Assembly (NCBI RefSeq): GCF_900103735.1
Contig: NZ_FMXE01000037.1
Coordinates: 1-44,437 of the forward strand
DNA: 44,437 nucleotides
Direction of reading: 5' to 3'
Origin: Algoriphagus alkaliphilus
GTDB lineage: Bacteria; Bacteroidota; Bacteroidia; Cytophagales; Cyclobacteriaceae
In this document: piece after piece, positions 33,057 through 42,028 of the stretch
How positions within the stretch are numbered: the stretch's first letter is position 1
Layout: each line of letters begins with the position of its first letter
Made by a program: the position numbers and the translations under genes
Notes under the pieces: generated by a model
The model's input: only the letters and a program-made list of their open reading frames with translations
Told to the model about the DNA's origin: nothing
The model's database searches: none

Positions 33057-36000
33057 ATGCTTTTGCGCCATCTGCCAGCCGTACTTTTGACTGTAAGTCT
33101 TTTCCTAGTCCAAGGGTTTCTTGCTGCGCAAAATTTCAAATTCAACACACAGCCCCGGGGAGTCAGGCTCAATGTCCAGAATGTTCTACAGGTCGAACAG
33201 GATACGCTTGGGCGGATGTGGTTTTCGACTGGTCGGGGAGTGGTTTATTCCGATGGAATCGAGACTTACGAATTGCCGGATACGCTTATCAGGAGGTTTG
33301 TCTATAAAATTGGGCTGTTGAAGGACGAGGATGGAATTTTATGGATTTACAATGCTAGTGGGTTTCCAACAGTGTTGGAAAGGAAACATGATGCATGGTC
33401 GGAATTCCAATTTTCCGATAGTCTAAAATCTTATTTTTCTTCCAAAATCCATCTTTTCAGCATTGGAAAAAGCACTGAAAAATTATTTTTCCTCGAAACC
33501 GGGAGAGATTTGGTGGCCTGGAAGAACGGAGAGCGAATCGAAAGGAAAATAAGTAGAGACATCTCTGCTACCGGACACTTATTAGCTGTGTCTGAAGTGG
33601 CAGATAAGATTATACTGATTTTTAAAAATGGAACATTTGAGCTTAAGAGCGGTGAATTATTCCCATACCAGTTTCGAGGGGTTCCTCTTCCATCCTCTCC
33701 GGTTTTGATCAAGAAATCTCCAAGCGGAACGTATTATTTTTTGGGTAAAGATTATTTGGCAAGTGGACCCGCTGCTGAATTTCCAACTGAAATAATTGAT
33801 CAGGACTTTTCAACCATCAATTTCGTTGAGGAGGACTATTTTTCATTGGTTTTTTCGGGAGAAAACGTTTTCTACCACTATAATTCCCATCTCAAAAAGT
33901 ATAATCATACAGGAAAAAGGTCGGTTTTGATTGATTTGTCCAGTCTTTTTCGAGCGGTCTATATTCAAACTGCTTTTATCGACAGGGAAGGCTTACTTTG
34001 GGTAGGAACAAGTCGGGGTATTGGAGTAAATAATTCTCAGGTTTTTCAAAACTATGGAATTGACATGGATGTCTTCCTTGCAGAGGAGTTTACGGCAAGT
34101 ATAGAAAGTAGTCCGGGAGAATTTCTATTTGGCTTCAACAATGGAATCCAAAAGATGAGCAGGTTCGATGTGGAGACACTTTATCAGGGGAAAGATGGCC
34201 CGCAGACTCCCAATGAAAGAATTATAAATTTCTCGAAAGACAAAAATGGAGTGATTTGGGTATCGGCCAATTTCAAAGGTTTGGGTAAAATTGTGCCGAA
34301 TTATAAGCGAGTGAGTTTTTTACCAATACCTGAGGGACTTAATGTTTCGTCTGTACAGGCCGTCGGAGATAGTTTGTTGATCACATCTCCCAAGCGTGTT
34401 TTTATTTCCTCTATTTCCGCTCCTAATTCTGGATTTTTTGAAAAAGAACTGACTTCGGAGATTTTGAAATTGCTTGGGGATGTAGCGCCGCATTTTCGAA
34501 AATCAGGAAAGCTTTCTAACGGGAAATTGGTGGTCCTCCGAGCCAGTAGATTAGAAAATCAGTACCCGATAATCGAAACCCCACGCTATTTCCTAGCCGA
34601 AGGATATGATTTTCTGGAAATGGAAGATGGAAGCATTCTCTTGGGAACCGAATTCGGTCTGAAAATCTATAGAGAGGGATATGTGGGTTTTTTTATTTAT
34701 GCGGGGAGTTCGATCACCAGGCCTATTTACACCCTGATGAAAGATAAGACTGGTAAAATTTGGGCAGGGACTGACAATGGAGTCGTTGTTATTGGAGAGG
34801 ATAAGATCATCCAGTACGATGAATCCAATGGGCTAATAGGAAATGAAGTCAACAGGGGCGCACTGATTGAGGCGGCTTCGGGAAGAGTTTTGATCGGCAC
34901 GATGAAAGGACTTTCAATTTATTTTCCTGAAGAAAAATTTTTTGCCTATGGGGCACCTAAAGCATTTGTGAAATCCATGAAACTTGGAAATAGGGAGATT
35001 TTAAACTCAGAAGAATTTAAAGTGCCTTATGACCAAAACTCCCTTGAGGTAGAATTTTTCGCGCCGGGATTCAATGAATCCAAGGAGCTTTGGGTTCATC
35101 ATCGACTGATAAGAGGTGATGAACAGACACCCTGGGAAATTGTGAAAGACCCCCGGTCCAATCAACTGTTCTTCTCCAATCTCCCTTCGGGCAGCTACAG
35201 ACTGGAGTTTAAAACCTCCTACAATGGACTTGAGTTTTCCGATACCTTCAGGTCTAAAGAATTTGAGATTTTAAGTCCATTTTACCTTCGGCCCTGGTTT
35301 ATAGTATTTGCTGTGTTGTTTTTGGTAGCCTTGGGAATTCTGATTAACACATTTTTCAAACAGCTCCAGAATCTCGGGATACTTCAATCGGCTGTAGAAA
35401 GGGAAAACAAAAGCAAAGTCATCGCCGAGCAACAGTTTAAAAATGTGTGGAACAGCTCTCAGGATGGGATGATACTCACCTTTGAGAATGAACGAATCCT
35501 GACAGTAAATCCGGCTTTTGCAAGAATGATGGGCACTGAAATCAAAAAATTGGAAAACCAACCCCTAGCTGTTCTTTTCAATTCCAAAACTTCACTGAAT
35601 TTTTATTTGGACACCCTTCTCAATCGTGCAAGAAATTCTCCCGGGCAAGGCATTTCTGTTGAAGCGCAGCTAGATTGGAAGCCAGGACCTTTGGAGATGG
35701 AGGTGTTTTCTGTAATGTTGGATCAGGATAAAGAAGGGAAAAGTCTGGTGCTTTCGGTTTTCAAAGATATCTCTGCTCAAAAGAATGTTCAAAACAAACT
35801 TAAGGAGGCAAAGGAAAAGGCCGAACAAGCCAATCGGTTTAAGTCAAGTCTGCTGTCCAATATCAGCCACGAGATCAGAACACCACTTAATGGGATCATA
35901 GGGGGGGCGGAGCATATCATCATGACCAAAAAAGAAGATTTGCAGTTGGTTTCCCAACTGGATATCATCTTACAAAGCGGCGAAAGATTACTGGGGACAA

Positions 36001-36515
36001 TTAACTCGCTGTTGGACTTGGCCAAAATGGAGGCAAACAAATTCCCGATTGAATATGCAGAAACTGATGTGAAAAACTTTGTTGAAACTGTGATGAGACC
36101 CCTCCAGGCAGCTGCAGATCGAAAAGGACTCCACTTTGCTTTTAGATTCCTTTCTCCCGCTTTTCATGCAAAAATTGACCGGCGATTTATGGAGATGATC
36201 TTGAATAATATTGTCAGTAATTCAATCAAATACACCGAAAAAGGGCTGATCACAGTGGAATGCGAGAAGAAGGACAAACAACTTATTTTGGAAGTCACCG
36301 ATACAGGAGTTGGGATGTCAGAAAATTTCCAGAGTAAAATGTTTGATCCTTTTGAGCAGGAAAGTAAAGGTCATGATCGCCTTTTTGAGGGCACCGGCCT
36401 TGGCTTGAGTATCACAAAAAATCTGGTGCAGTTACTCGACGGAAAGATTGATATTCAAAGCATAAAAAACTCAGGAACCAGAGTCATCGTCGAAATCCCA
36501 TTGCCCGAAGCGTAA
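33057..36515 (+). CDS. Propeller-type sensor histidine kinase (Reg_prop/Y_Y_Y, PAS, HisKA, HATPase)
   Basis: About 1152 residues from the ATG at 33057, which opens a signal peptide (MLLRHLPAVLLTVSLFLVQG, then FLAAQ). The periplasmic part (about 25-660) is a two-component-regulator propeller with blade motifs such as QDTLGRMWFSTGRGVV, DREGLLWVGTSRGIG and DKTGKIWAGTDNGVV, followed by a Y_Y_Y-like beta-sandwich (about 665-745). One membrane segment follows (about 755-775). Inside are a PAS domain (NVWNSSQDGMILTFEN), HisKA with SNISHEIRTPLNGI, and HATPase with NNIVSNSIKY, DTGVGM and GTGLGLS. Unlike hybrid systems of Bacteroides it has no C-terminal receiver or AraC domain; a receiver starts the next gene, 49 bp away. 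Such propellers often sense glycans or other extracellular ligands. Confidence 0.92.
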   Translation: MLLRHLPAVLLTVSLFLVQGFLAAQNFKFNTQPRGVRLNVQNVLQVEQDTLGRMWFSTGRGVVYSDGIETYELPDTLIRRFVYKIGLLKDEDGILWIYNASGFPTVLERKHDAWSEFQFSDSLKSYFSSKIHLFSIGKSTEKLFFLETGRDLVAWKNGERIERKISRDISATGHLLAVSEVADKIILIFKNGTFELKSGELFPYQFRGVPLPSSPVLIKKSPSGTYYFLGKDYLASGPAAEFPTEIIDQDFSTINFVEEDYFSLVFSGENVFYHYNSHLKKYNHTGKRSVLIDLSSLFRAVYIQTAFIDREGLLWVGTSRGIGVNNSQVFQNYGIDMDVFLAEEFTASIESSPGEFLFGFNNGIQKMSRFDVETLYQGKDGPQTPNERIINFSKDKNGVIWVSANFKGLGKIVPNYKRVSFLPIPEGLNVSSVQAVGDSLLITSPKRVFISSISAPNSGFFEKELTSEILKLLGDVAPHFRKSGKLSNGKLVVLRASRLENQYPIIETPRYFLAEGYDFLEMEDGSILLGTEFGLKIYREGYVGFFIYAGSSITRPIYTLMKDKTGKIWAGTDNGVVVIGEDKIIQYDESNGLIGNEVNRGALIEAASGRVLIGTMKGLSIYFPEEKFFAYGAPKAFVKSMKLGNREILNSEEFKVPYDQNSLEVEFFAPGFNESKELWVHHRLIRGDEQTPWEIVKDPRSNQLFFSNLPSGSYRLEFKTSYNGLEFSDTFRSKEFEILSPFYLRPWFIVFAVLFLVALGILINTFFKQLQNLGILQSAVERENKSKVIAEQQFKNVWNSSQDGMILTFENERILTVNPAFARMMGTEIKKLENQPLAVLFNSKTSLNFYLDTLLNRARNSPGQGISVEAQLDWKPGPLEMEVFSVMLDQDKEGKSLVLSVFKDISAQKNVQNKLKEAKEKAEQANRFKSSLLSNISHEIRTPLNGIIGGAEHIIMTKKEDLQLVSQLDIILQSGERLLGTINSLLDLAKMEANKFPIEYAETDVKNFVETVMRPLQAAADRKGLHFAFRFLSPAFHAKIDRRFMEMILNNIVSNSIKYTEKGLITVECEKKDKQLILEVTDTGVGMSENFQSKMFDPFEQESKGHDRLFEGTGLGLSITKNLVQLLDGKIDIQSIKNSGTRVIVEIPLPEA

Positions 36516-36564
36516 TTTTTGTAATTTCAAAAACCCAATACCACCTTTTATTCCAGAGTCCACC

Positions 36565-37740
36565 ATGTTTACATTGAAAATTCTCATAGTTGAAGACGAT
36601 TCAGTTTCGGCACTTCTACTGCAGCGAGCTTTAGAGAAAAATTCTCACGAAATCATCGGAATTGCCGATACCGGAGAAAAGGCCCTTGAAATTTTGGAGG
36701 AAAGTTTGGCCGATATCGTGATGATGGATATCAATCTGGCAGGAGAGCTCGATGGCATAAAAACGACCGAAATTATCAATGAAAAATATGATATTCCGGT
36801 AGTGTACCTCAGTGCAAGCTCCGATGCGGAAACGCTCAACAAGGTAGTCGGTACCAACCCAAGTGCCTATGTGATCAAGCCATTTAATATTCGGGAATTG
36901 AACATGGTGATTGAACTGGCCATCTTCAAAGACCGAAAGGAAAAAGAGCTTCAAAATCTTAACAATGAACTTGAAGAAAAAGTAAAGCAGCGAACCTTCG
37001 AACTCTATGAGGCCAATAAGGAACTTACCAGAGCTCTTGAGAAAGAGCGGGAGATCAATGAGCTGAAATCCAGAATTGTCCTTAATGTGTCGCACGGATT
37101 TAAAACACCGCTAACCTCGATTCTCAGTTCTGCACAGCTATTGCAGATTTATGCTGAAAAAGATCATCCTTTTAAGCAAAAAATCACAAAGCACGCATTT
37201 AAGATCGAGCATTCGGTCAGAGCATTAAATAACCTTTTGACCAGTGTACTCTTCTTTGGAAAAGCCGATGAAAACAAATTGGAGTTTAAACCAAAAAAGA
37301 TTTTTTCAGGTGCTTTTGTAAAGGAGCTTTTGGACACGGTCAAAGCAGGGATCGATAATGACGTGAAAATCAAATCAGATATCGGGGAAATGCCAAAAAC
37401 CATCACCTCTGATCCGGAATTACTTTATCAGGTTTTTGAAAATCTCCTATCCAATGCTGTGAAGTATTCCAAAGATGGTAAGGAGGTCGAATTTAAGATT
37501 GCATACAGCGAGAACAAACTTCAGGCGATCGTTTCGGATAAGGGGATTGGAATTCCCGAGTCAGAGCAAGGTAAACTTTTTGAACGCTTTTTCCGTGCCG
37601 GTAATGTGGGGATTATAGAAGGTTCTGGACTGGGTCTTTCGATAGTGAAAAAATGTCTGGACGTCTTGCAGGGAGAGATTACTTTTGAAAGTGAAGTAAA
37701 CAAAGGAACCACTTTCCAGATCAAAATACCCGTGAAATAA
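36565..37740 (+). CDS. Response-regulator receiver/histidine-kinase hybrid with altered H-box
   Basis: 391 residues. The N-terminal receiver (about 1-120) has EDDS, the phospho-acceptor Asp in IVMMDINLAGELDG, and the conserved Lys in YVIKPFNIREL. A coiled coil (about 122-165) leads to HisKA with LNVSHGFKTPLTSIL: the residue after the phospho-His is Gly instead of the near-invariant Glu/Asp. The HATPase domain is complete (VFENLLSNAVKYS, DKGIGIPE, GSGLGLSIVKK). It is cytoplasmic, with no membrane segment. The propeller kinase upstream probably phosphorylates its receiver. It is followed after 3 bp by the ABC ATPase gene, so kinase and transporter are likely to be co-expressed. With the altered H-box it may have lost or changed kinase activity, perhaps retaining phosphatase function. 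Confidence 0.9.
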   Translation: MFTLKILIVEDDSVSALLLQRALEKNSHEIIGIADTGEKALEILEESLADIVMMDINLAGELDGIKTTEIINEKYDIPVVYLSASSDAETLNKVVGTNPSAYVIKPFNIRELNMVIELAIFKDRKEKELQNLNNELEEKVKQRTFELYEANKELTRALEKEREINELKSRIVLNVSHGFKTPLTSILSSAQLLQIYAEKDHPFKQKITKHAFKIEHSVRALNNLLTSVLFFGKADENKLEFKPKKIFSGAFVKELLDTVKAGIDNDVKIKSDIGEMPKTITSDPELLYQVFENLLSNAVKYSKDGKEVEFKIAYSENKLQAIVSDKGIGIPESEQGKLFERFFRAGNVGIIEGSGLGLSIVKKCLDVLQGEITFESEVNKGTTFQIKIPVK

Positions 37741-37743
37741 AGT

Positions 37744-38376
37744 ATGTTATTGAAAGCGAATTCCCTACAGTATGCCCATCCGGGCCAAGATTTAATTTCA
37801 TTTCCTGAAATCAGGGTGGATTCAGGAGAAGCACTCCTGGTCCTCGGAAAATCCGGAAGTGGGAAGACCACGCTTCTCAACCTGTTAGCCGGACTTCTAA
37901 ATCCCAAGAGCGGAGAAGTGATCCTTGATGGAGTAAAACTTTCAGCACTCTCAGGTCAAAAGCTGGATTTGTTTCGTGGAAAAAACATTGGCATTGTCTT
38001 TCAAAAGCCACATTTGATTGCTGCCTTAAATGTCCGTCAGAATCTTGAATTGGCGCATTTTTTCAGTAAAAAAAAGGGGCAGGATATTATCCAATTACTT
38101 ACCGAGTTGGGAATAGGTGACAAGGCAAACACTTCTGTTTTGACCTTGAGTGAAGGAGAGGCGCAGCGTGTATCCATTGCCAGGGCTTTGGTTACCAATC
38201 CAAAGTTGATTTTGGCTGATGAACCTACCTCCAGTCTCGATGATGAAAATACCGAGAAAGTCATCCGGCTGCTGAAATCACAAGCTCAGAAAATCGGAGC
38301 GGCACTCATTATCGTTACACATGATCAGCGGGTGAAAAATCATATTCCTCATTTTATCGAAGTCTTAGCCTCATGA
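37744..38376 (+). CDS. ABC transporter ATP-binding protein, MacB/LolD type
   Basis: 210 residues. Walker A is GKSGSGKT (35-42), the Q-loop is in VFQKPHLI, the signature is LSEGEAQR (Glu replaces the second Gly of LSGGQ), and Walker B with the D-loop is LILADEPTSSLD. The H-loop is VTHD. The small size and sequence fit the LolD/MacB/FtsE-like group, which powers mechanotransmission through FtsX-type permeases. It begins 3 bp after the hybrid-kinase stop and overlaps the permease gene by 4 bp, so it forms a unit with that permease. Confidence 0.93.
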   Translation: MLLKANSLQYAHPGQDLISFPEIRVDSGEALLVLGKSGSGKTTLLNLLAGLLNPKSGEVILDGVKLSALSGQKLDLFRGKNIGIVFQKPHLIAALNVRQNLELAHFFSKKKGQDIIQLLTELGIGDKANTSVLTLSEGEAQRVSIARALVTNPKLILADEPTSSLDDENTEKVIRLLKSQAQKIGAALIIVTHDQRVKNHIPHFIEVLAS

Positions 38377-39710
38377 ATCTATTTAAGATCAGCTGGAAAT
38401 ATCTGACGTTTCGGCCGCTTTCTACAGGATTGAATGTCTTTCTCCTTGCCTTGGGCTTGGCGATCATTACGGTGTTGCTGTTGATTCAGGACCAGTTTGA
38501 GAAAAAGATGAATCAGGATGCGGCAGGAATCGATTTGGTAGTTGGTGCAAAAGGGAGTCCGCTGCAGCTGATTCTTTCCTCAGTATACCATATCGATTTT
38601 CCCACGGGAAATATCAAAATGGAAGAAGCACAGCGACTCTCCCGAAATCGGCTGGTGAAAAAAATCATTCCACTGGCGCTGGGGGATAATTTTCAGGGAT
38701 TCAGAATCGTGGGAACCAATCACGATTATCTCGAACTCTATGGTGTTGATTTTGCCGAAGGAAAGCCTTGGGAAGTGCCTTTTGAAGTAGTGATCGGTTC
38801 TGAAATTGCTGCAAAATTAAACTTGAAAATCGGGGATGAATTCACCTCAAGCCATGGGATCAGTGAAGGAAGTCATGACCACGATGAACATAATTTCGTG
38901 GTTTCAGGAATCCTTGCGCCGCGAGGAAATGTGGTGGACCGTTTGATTTTGACCAGTATTGAATCGGTTTGGTACACTCATGATGAAGAGCCTGCAGCTG
39001 TTGAACCGGAAAGCAGCGCATTGGCAGAAGCAAGTGATAAAGAAGCGCACGAAGACCGGGATCATGACTCTGAAGGGCATGATACCACCGAAAATCATGA
39101 TTCAGATGAACATGCAAAATTTCATGCGGAGGTATCCAAAACCGGCTTTCCCATTTCTGATCAGGATCGGGAAGTGACCACACTGTTGCTTCAATACCGT
39201 AACCCCATCGCGGCAGTTCAATTGCCGCGAATGATAAATTCCGGAACTTCCATGCAAGCAGCATCTCCTTCATTTGAAATGTCGAGGTTATTTGAATTAT
39301 TGGGTGTGGGCATCAGTCTTCTGCAAGGTTTGGCGGTAGTGTTGATAGTGATCGCTGGGCTTGGGATTTTTATTGCCTTATATAATTCGCTGAAAGAGCG
39401 GAAGTATGACTTGGCAATTCTGAGAGCGATTGGGGCCTCGCGAGCGCAATTGCTTGCTTTGATTTTTTTGGAAGGATTGATGCTGACTTTCCTGGGCGCA
39501 GTTTTGGGCATTGCTTTGGGCCATTCATTCCTTTGGTTGCTGGTCAGCCAAAGTGATCAAAATGTGGTTGCTGCACTTCAGCCATGGATTTTCTTAAAAC
39601 AAGAACTTTGGATCATGGCTTATGCGTTAGGAGTAGGTGTGCTGGCATCCATCATTCCTGCTTGGTCAGCTTATCAAACAAGCATTGCAAAGCAGCTTAC
39701 AAAGGCGTAA
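38373..39710 (+). CDS. FtsX/MacB-type ABC permease with His-rich periplasmic loop
   Basis: 445 residues with a first membrane helix at about 20-40, a large periplasmic domain (about 45-300), and three C-terminal helices (about 305-335, 360-390, 400-430) with the FtsX motif YNSLKERKYDLAILRAIGAS. Within the periplasmic part are two metal-binding-like stretches: SHDHDEH near 167 and an Asp/Glu/His-rich run at about 226-252 with six His. Such loops are common in zinc or other divalent-metal transporters. The ATPase is encoded just before, and an exported CFFC protein follows. Metal handling is therefore a reasonable inference but not proven; lipoprotein or macrolide transport are the default roles of the fold. 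Confidence 0.88.
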   Translation: MNLFKISWKYLTFRPLSTGLNVFLLALGLAIITVLLLIQDQFEKKMNQDAAGIDLVVGAKGSPLQLILSSVYHIDFPTGNIKMEEAQRLSRNRLVKKIIPLALGDNFQGFRIVGTNHDYLELYGVDFAEGKPWEVPFEVVIGSEIAAKLNLKIGDEFTSSHGISEGSHDHDEHNFVVSGILAPRGNVVDRLILTSIESVWYTHDEEPAAVEPESSALAEASDKEAHEDRDHDSEGHDTTENHDSDEHAKFHAEVSKTGFPISDQDREVTTLLLQYRNPIAAVQLPRMINSGTSMQAASPSFEMSRLFELLGVGISLLQGLAVVLIVIAGLGIFIALYNSLKERKYDLAILRAIGASRAQLLALIFLEGLMLTFLGAVLGIALGHSFLWLLVSQSDQNVVAALQPWIFLKQELWIMAYALGVGVLASIIPAWSAYQTSIAKQLTKA

Positions 39711-39737
39711 TTAGCAGAAATAATAGAAAATTGAATT

Positions 39738-40175
39738 ATGAAAAAGTCGAGTTTTATTCTGGCGGCAGTCCTGTTTTTCAGTTTCGTGTCCGCAGGGGCT
39801 TATGCTCAGGGGGTTTGGAAGAGTCTAGCTGCTGTTACTTACAAAATCAGCGAAGATAAATTCGGTGAATTGTATGTTCCGGTTTTCTCGGACGAAATCA
39901 AGAAACTGGAAGGAAAAGAAGTGGAGGCAGATGGTTATATTATTCCTTTTGAAGGGATGTTTAAGCCAGAGCATATTATCCTTTCGAGTCTTCCTTTGGC
40001 GGAGTGTTTTTTCTGCGGTTCAGGAGGCCCTGAGACAGTCATGGAAGTGATGATGGCCAGTCCGATCAAATATACATCCAAGCGGGTCAAAGTGCGTGGT
40101 AAGCTTACCTTAAACGCAAGTGATCCCGAAAAGCTGATGTATATCCTCAAGGATGCCAGATTGATAATGGAATAA
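39738..40175 (+). CDS. Exported CFFC-motif protein, DUF3299-like
   Basis: 145 residues with a signal peptide (about 1-24, cut after AYAQ). The mature domain contains VEADGYIIPFEG, then SSLPLAECFFCGSGGPE with the Cys90-x2-Cys93 pair, and the C-terminal VKVRGKLTLN strand. This fits the DUF3299-like group of small periplasmic beta-barrel proteins, which often lie beside MacB-type ABC genes. The CFFC pair could bind a metal or be redox-active. It ends the operon, 28 bp after the permease and before a strong terminator. Function not established; metal delivery to or from the permease is an inference from the His-rich loop and the Cys pair. Confidence 0.75.
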   Translation: MKKSSFILAAVLFFSFVSAGAYAQGVWKSLAAVTYKISEDKFGELYVPVFSDEIKKLEGKEVEADGYIIPFEGMFKPEHIILSSLPLAECFFCGSGGPETVMEVMMASPIKYTSKRVKVRGKLTLNASDPEKLMYILKDARLIME

Positions 40176-40180
40176 AAAGT

Positions 40181-40210
40181 AAAAGCTCCCAAGAGGAGCT
40201 TTTTTTTTTG
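40181..40210 (+). terminator. Strong terminator at end of the sensor/ABC cluster
   Basis: A perfect 9-bp stem, aaaagctcc/ggagctttt, with a 5-nt loop followed by ten T. The preceding A-run also lets it serve the convergent aminotransferase gene. Confidence 0.9.
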
Positions 40211-40212
40211 GT

Positions 40213-41034
40213 TTAGGCCACTGTTTCCCTTTCCAATTTTCTGAATTTTTCCAAAATATCCAGCGTTACCGGACCCGGTCTCCCGGAGCCTATTTTTCGC
40301 TCATCCAGCTGTGTCACAGGAAGTAGAATTTTTGTCGTGCTGCTGATAAATGCCTCGTCCGCTTCCCAAACTTCTTCGAGGGATATTGGTCTGATTACCA
40401 CATTTTTTGCAATTCCCAGAATTTGTTTTCTTGTGATTCCCAAGAGGATGTGCTGGTCCGGCGTGTGGAGTACCCCATTTTTCACGATGAAGAAATTACT
40501 TCTTGAGCTTTCACTTACCCAGCCGTTCCAGTGGTAAAGTACGTCCTCGGCACCAAGCCTCTTCCAATTGACGCTATGCCATACCGGAAGCGTATAATTG
40601 GTAGTTTTGATATCGGCAATTGCCCTCACATATTCCAGGCTGAGTAATTTTATTCCATTTTGATACTTTTCCTCAGAAGGCAGCGAAAGTGATTCTGCAA
40701 AGATAAAGAGCTTGCCTTCGGCGGGGGAAAAATGATTTTCCGAAACTCCTCCGCTCAAAACCATCCGCAAACCCCCATTTGTCAGATCATTTTTTTCGAT
40801 CAAAACCGAAATGATTTCTCGTAGCTGCTCACGACTGTAGGGCAAAGGAAGGAAGGTTTTTTCGGCAGAAGTAATAAATCTGTCCAGATAATGCTCCAGG
40901 AAAAGTGGGGATTGATTGACCGTGCGGAAGAAATCAAATATTCCATACCCACGTATTAATCCCAAATCCATCGGATGGATTGTGGCAGATTCGGTCGGGA
41001 TGATTTTCCCGTCAGCAAAGCAAAATGGTTTCAT
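40213..41034 (-). CDS. Class IV aminotransferase (branched-chain/D-amino-acid type)
   Basis: 273 residues of the PLP fold-type IV group. The N-terminal part has DLGLIRGYGIFDFFRT with the conserved Arg. The PLP-binding Lys is in ADIKTTNYTLPVW. The cofactor-holding Glu-x-Ser motif is VSESSRSNFFIV. The C-terminal LGITRKQIL and ADEAFISSTTKILLPV segments also fit. Its size suits branched-chain aminotransferase-like, D-alanine aminotransferase or aminodeoxychorismate lyase proteins. The sequence alone does not decide; no pathway genes are adjacent. Its 3' end touches the bidirectional terminator of the convergent ABC cluster. Confidence 0.87.
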   Translation of the reverse strand: MKPFCFADGKIIPTESATIHPMDLGLIRGYGIFDFFRTVNQSPLFLEHYLDRFITSAEKTFLPLPYSREQLREIISVLIEKNDLTNGGLRMVLSGGVSENHFSPAEGKLFIFAESLSLPSEEKYQNGIKLLSLEYVRAIADIKTTNYTLPVWHSVNWKRLGAEDVLYHWNGWVSESSRSNFFIVKNGVLHTPDQHILLGITRKQILGIAKNVVIRPISLEEVWEADEAFISSTTKILLPVTQLDERKIGSGRPGPVTLDILEKFRKLERETVA

Positions 41035-41159
41035 CTTCAGTTCTATTAATGCTTAAAATTAACATCAAAAATACTAATTATGTTAAGATCTCATTTTGAG
41101 CCATATCTTTAATTATTACAAGATTAAATTGTACCTTGGAACATCAAAAGATCATTTTA

Positions 41160-41585
41160 ATGAAATTAGCACGTATTTGTTTGGTTTTTAGTCTGGTAGC
41201 CGTAGTGCAGTCCTGCGGACCCAACCAAAAAGAATTGAATGCTGTCAGAAGATCTGAGGTCATCGCAGTCCATGATGAGGTAATGCCAAAGATGGGGCAG
41301 CTCAAATCCTTCGAGAAAAAAGCATTGCAAAAAGCCGGAGAATGGGCGGCAATGGATCCGGTAGATCCCGAAAAGGTTCAGCAAATGAAAGATTTGGCCG
41401 TCGAGTTGGATCATGCCTACGAGGAGATGTTTGTTTGGATGCGGCAATATGAAACTGAAGATGGAGCGCGTACACCGGAGGAGGTGAAGTTCTATCTGGA
41501 AGCTCAGATGAAATCTGTGAGTGAAGTCAACCGACTGATGAAGGCTGCGCTTACCAAAGCCGACTCACTTTTACAGGATCAATAG
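41160..41585 (+). CDS. Small helical lipoprotein, function unknown
   Basis: 141 residues. The ATG at 41160 starts a lipoprotein signal (MKLARICLVFSLVAVVQSC) with lipobox VQSC; a start 24 bp upstream would add residues before it. The mature protein is mainly charged amphipathic helices (VHDEVMPKMGQLKSFEKKAL, YEEMFVWMRQYETEDG). I recognise no domain. Similar Bacteroidota proteins are seen near respiratory or copper-related genes, and here it converges with cytochrome c and SCO genes, overlapping the cytochrome end by 7 bp. Envelope location is predicted; role unknown. Confidence 0.7.
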   Translation: MKLARICLVFSLVAVVQSCGPNQKELNAVRRSEVIAVHDEVMPKMGQLKSFEKKALQKAGEWAAMDPVDPEKVQQMKDLAVELDHAYEEMFVWMRQYETEDGARTPEEVKFYLEAQMKSVSEVNRLMKAALTKADSLLQDQ

Positions 41586-42028
41586 TTTTCAGGGGCGTTT
41601 TTCAAATATTTTTCCACATCTGAGGAAACAATCACGCCTTCGTTCATTCCCCAGATATTATACAAGTAGGTGCTTATCTGCGCAATTTCCAAAGGTTTTA
41701 GATTTGGGTTTGCAGGCATTGCCTGATTGTATTTTTCACCATTTACCATGATTTCACCTTTTTGACCATGGCGGATGATCCAGACTGTTCGGTGTACACT
41801 CGCTTTGAAATAGTCAGCATCCCGAAGAGGTGGAATTAGTTTCCCAAGACCTTTTCCATCGGCTTGATGGCAGTTCCCGCAGTAGTTTTCATAGAGTTTT
41901 TTGCCGGGAATAGCGAATTTCATTACTTCCGGATCACTGATTTGAGCCAAAGTATTGGTCTCGTCACTCGATTTGGGGGCACATGAAAAAGCCAGGAAAA
42001 TGATTGCAAGGCCTGCAAGTTTTTTCAT
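41579..42028 (-). CDS. Class I c-type cytochrome lipoprotein
   Basis: 149 residues with a lipoprotein signal (LAIIFLAFSC). The haem-binding motif YCGNCHQADGKG (CxxCH) and the distal Met in QAMPANPNLKP are both present, defining a mono-haem cytochrome c of about 100 residues (45-149). It is translationally coupled (4-bp overlap) to the SCO gene and, through it, to hemJ. Probably an electron carrier of the envelope. Which terminal oxidase or donor it serves is not visible. Confidence 0.92.
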   Translation of the reverse strand: MKKLAGLAIIFLAFSCAPKSSDETNTLAQISDPEVMKFAIPGKKLYENYCGNCHQADGKGLGKLIPPLRDADYFKASVHRTVWIIRHGQKGEIMVNGEKYNQAMPANPNLKPLEIAQISTYLYNIWGMNEGVIVSSDVEKYLKNAPENY

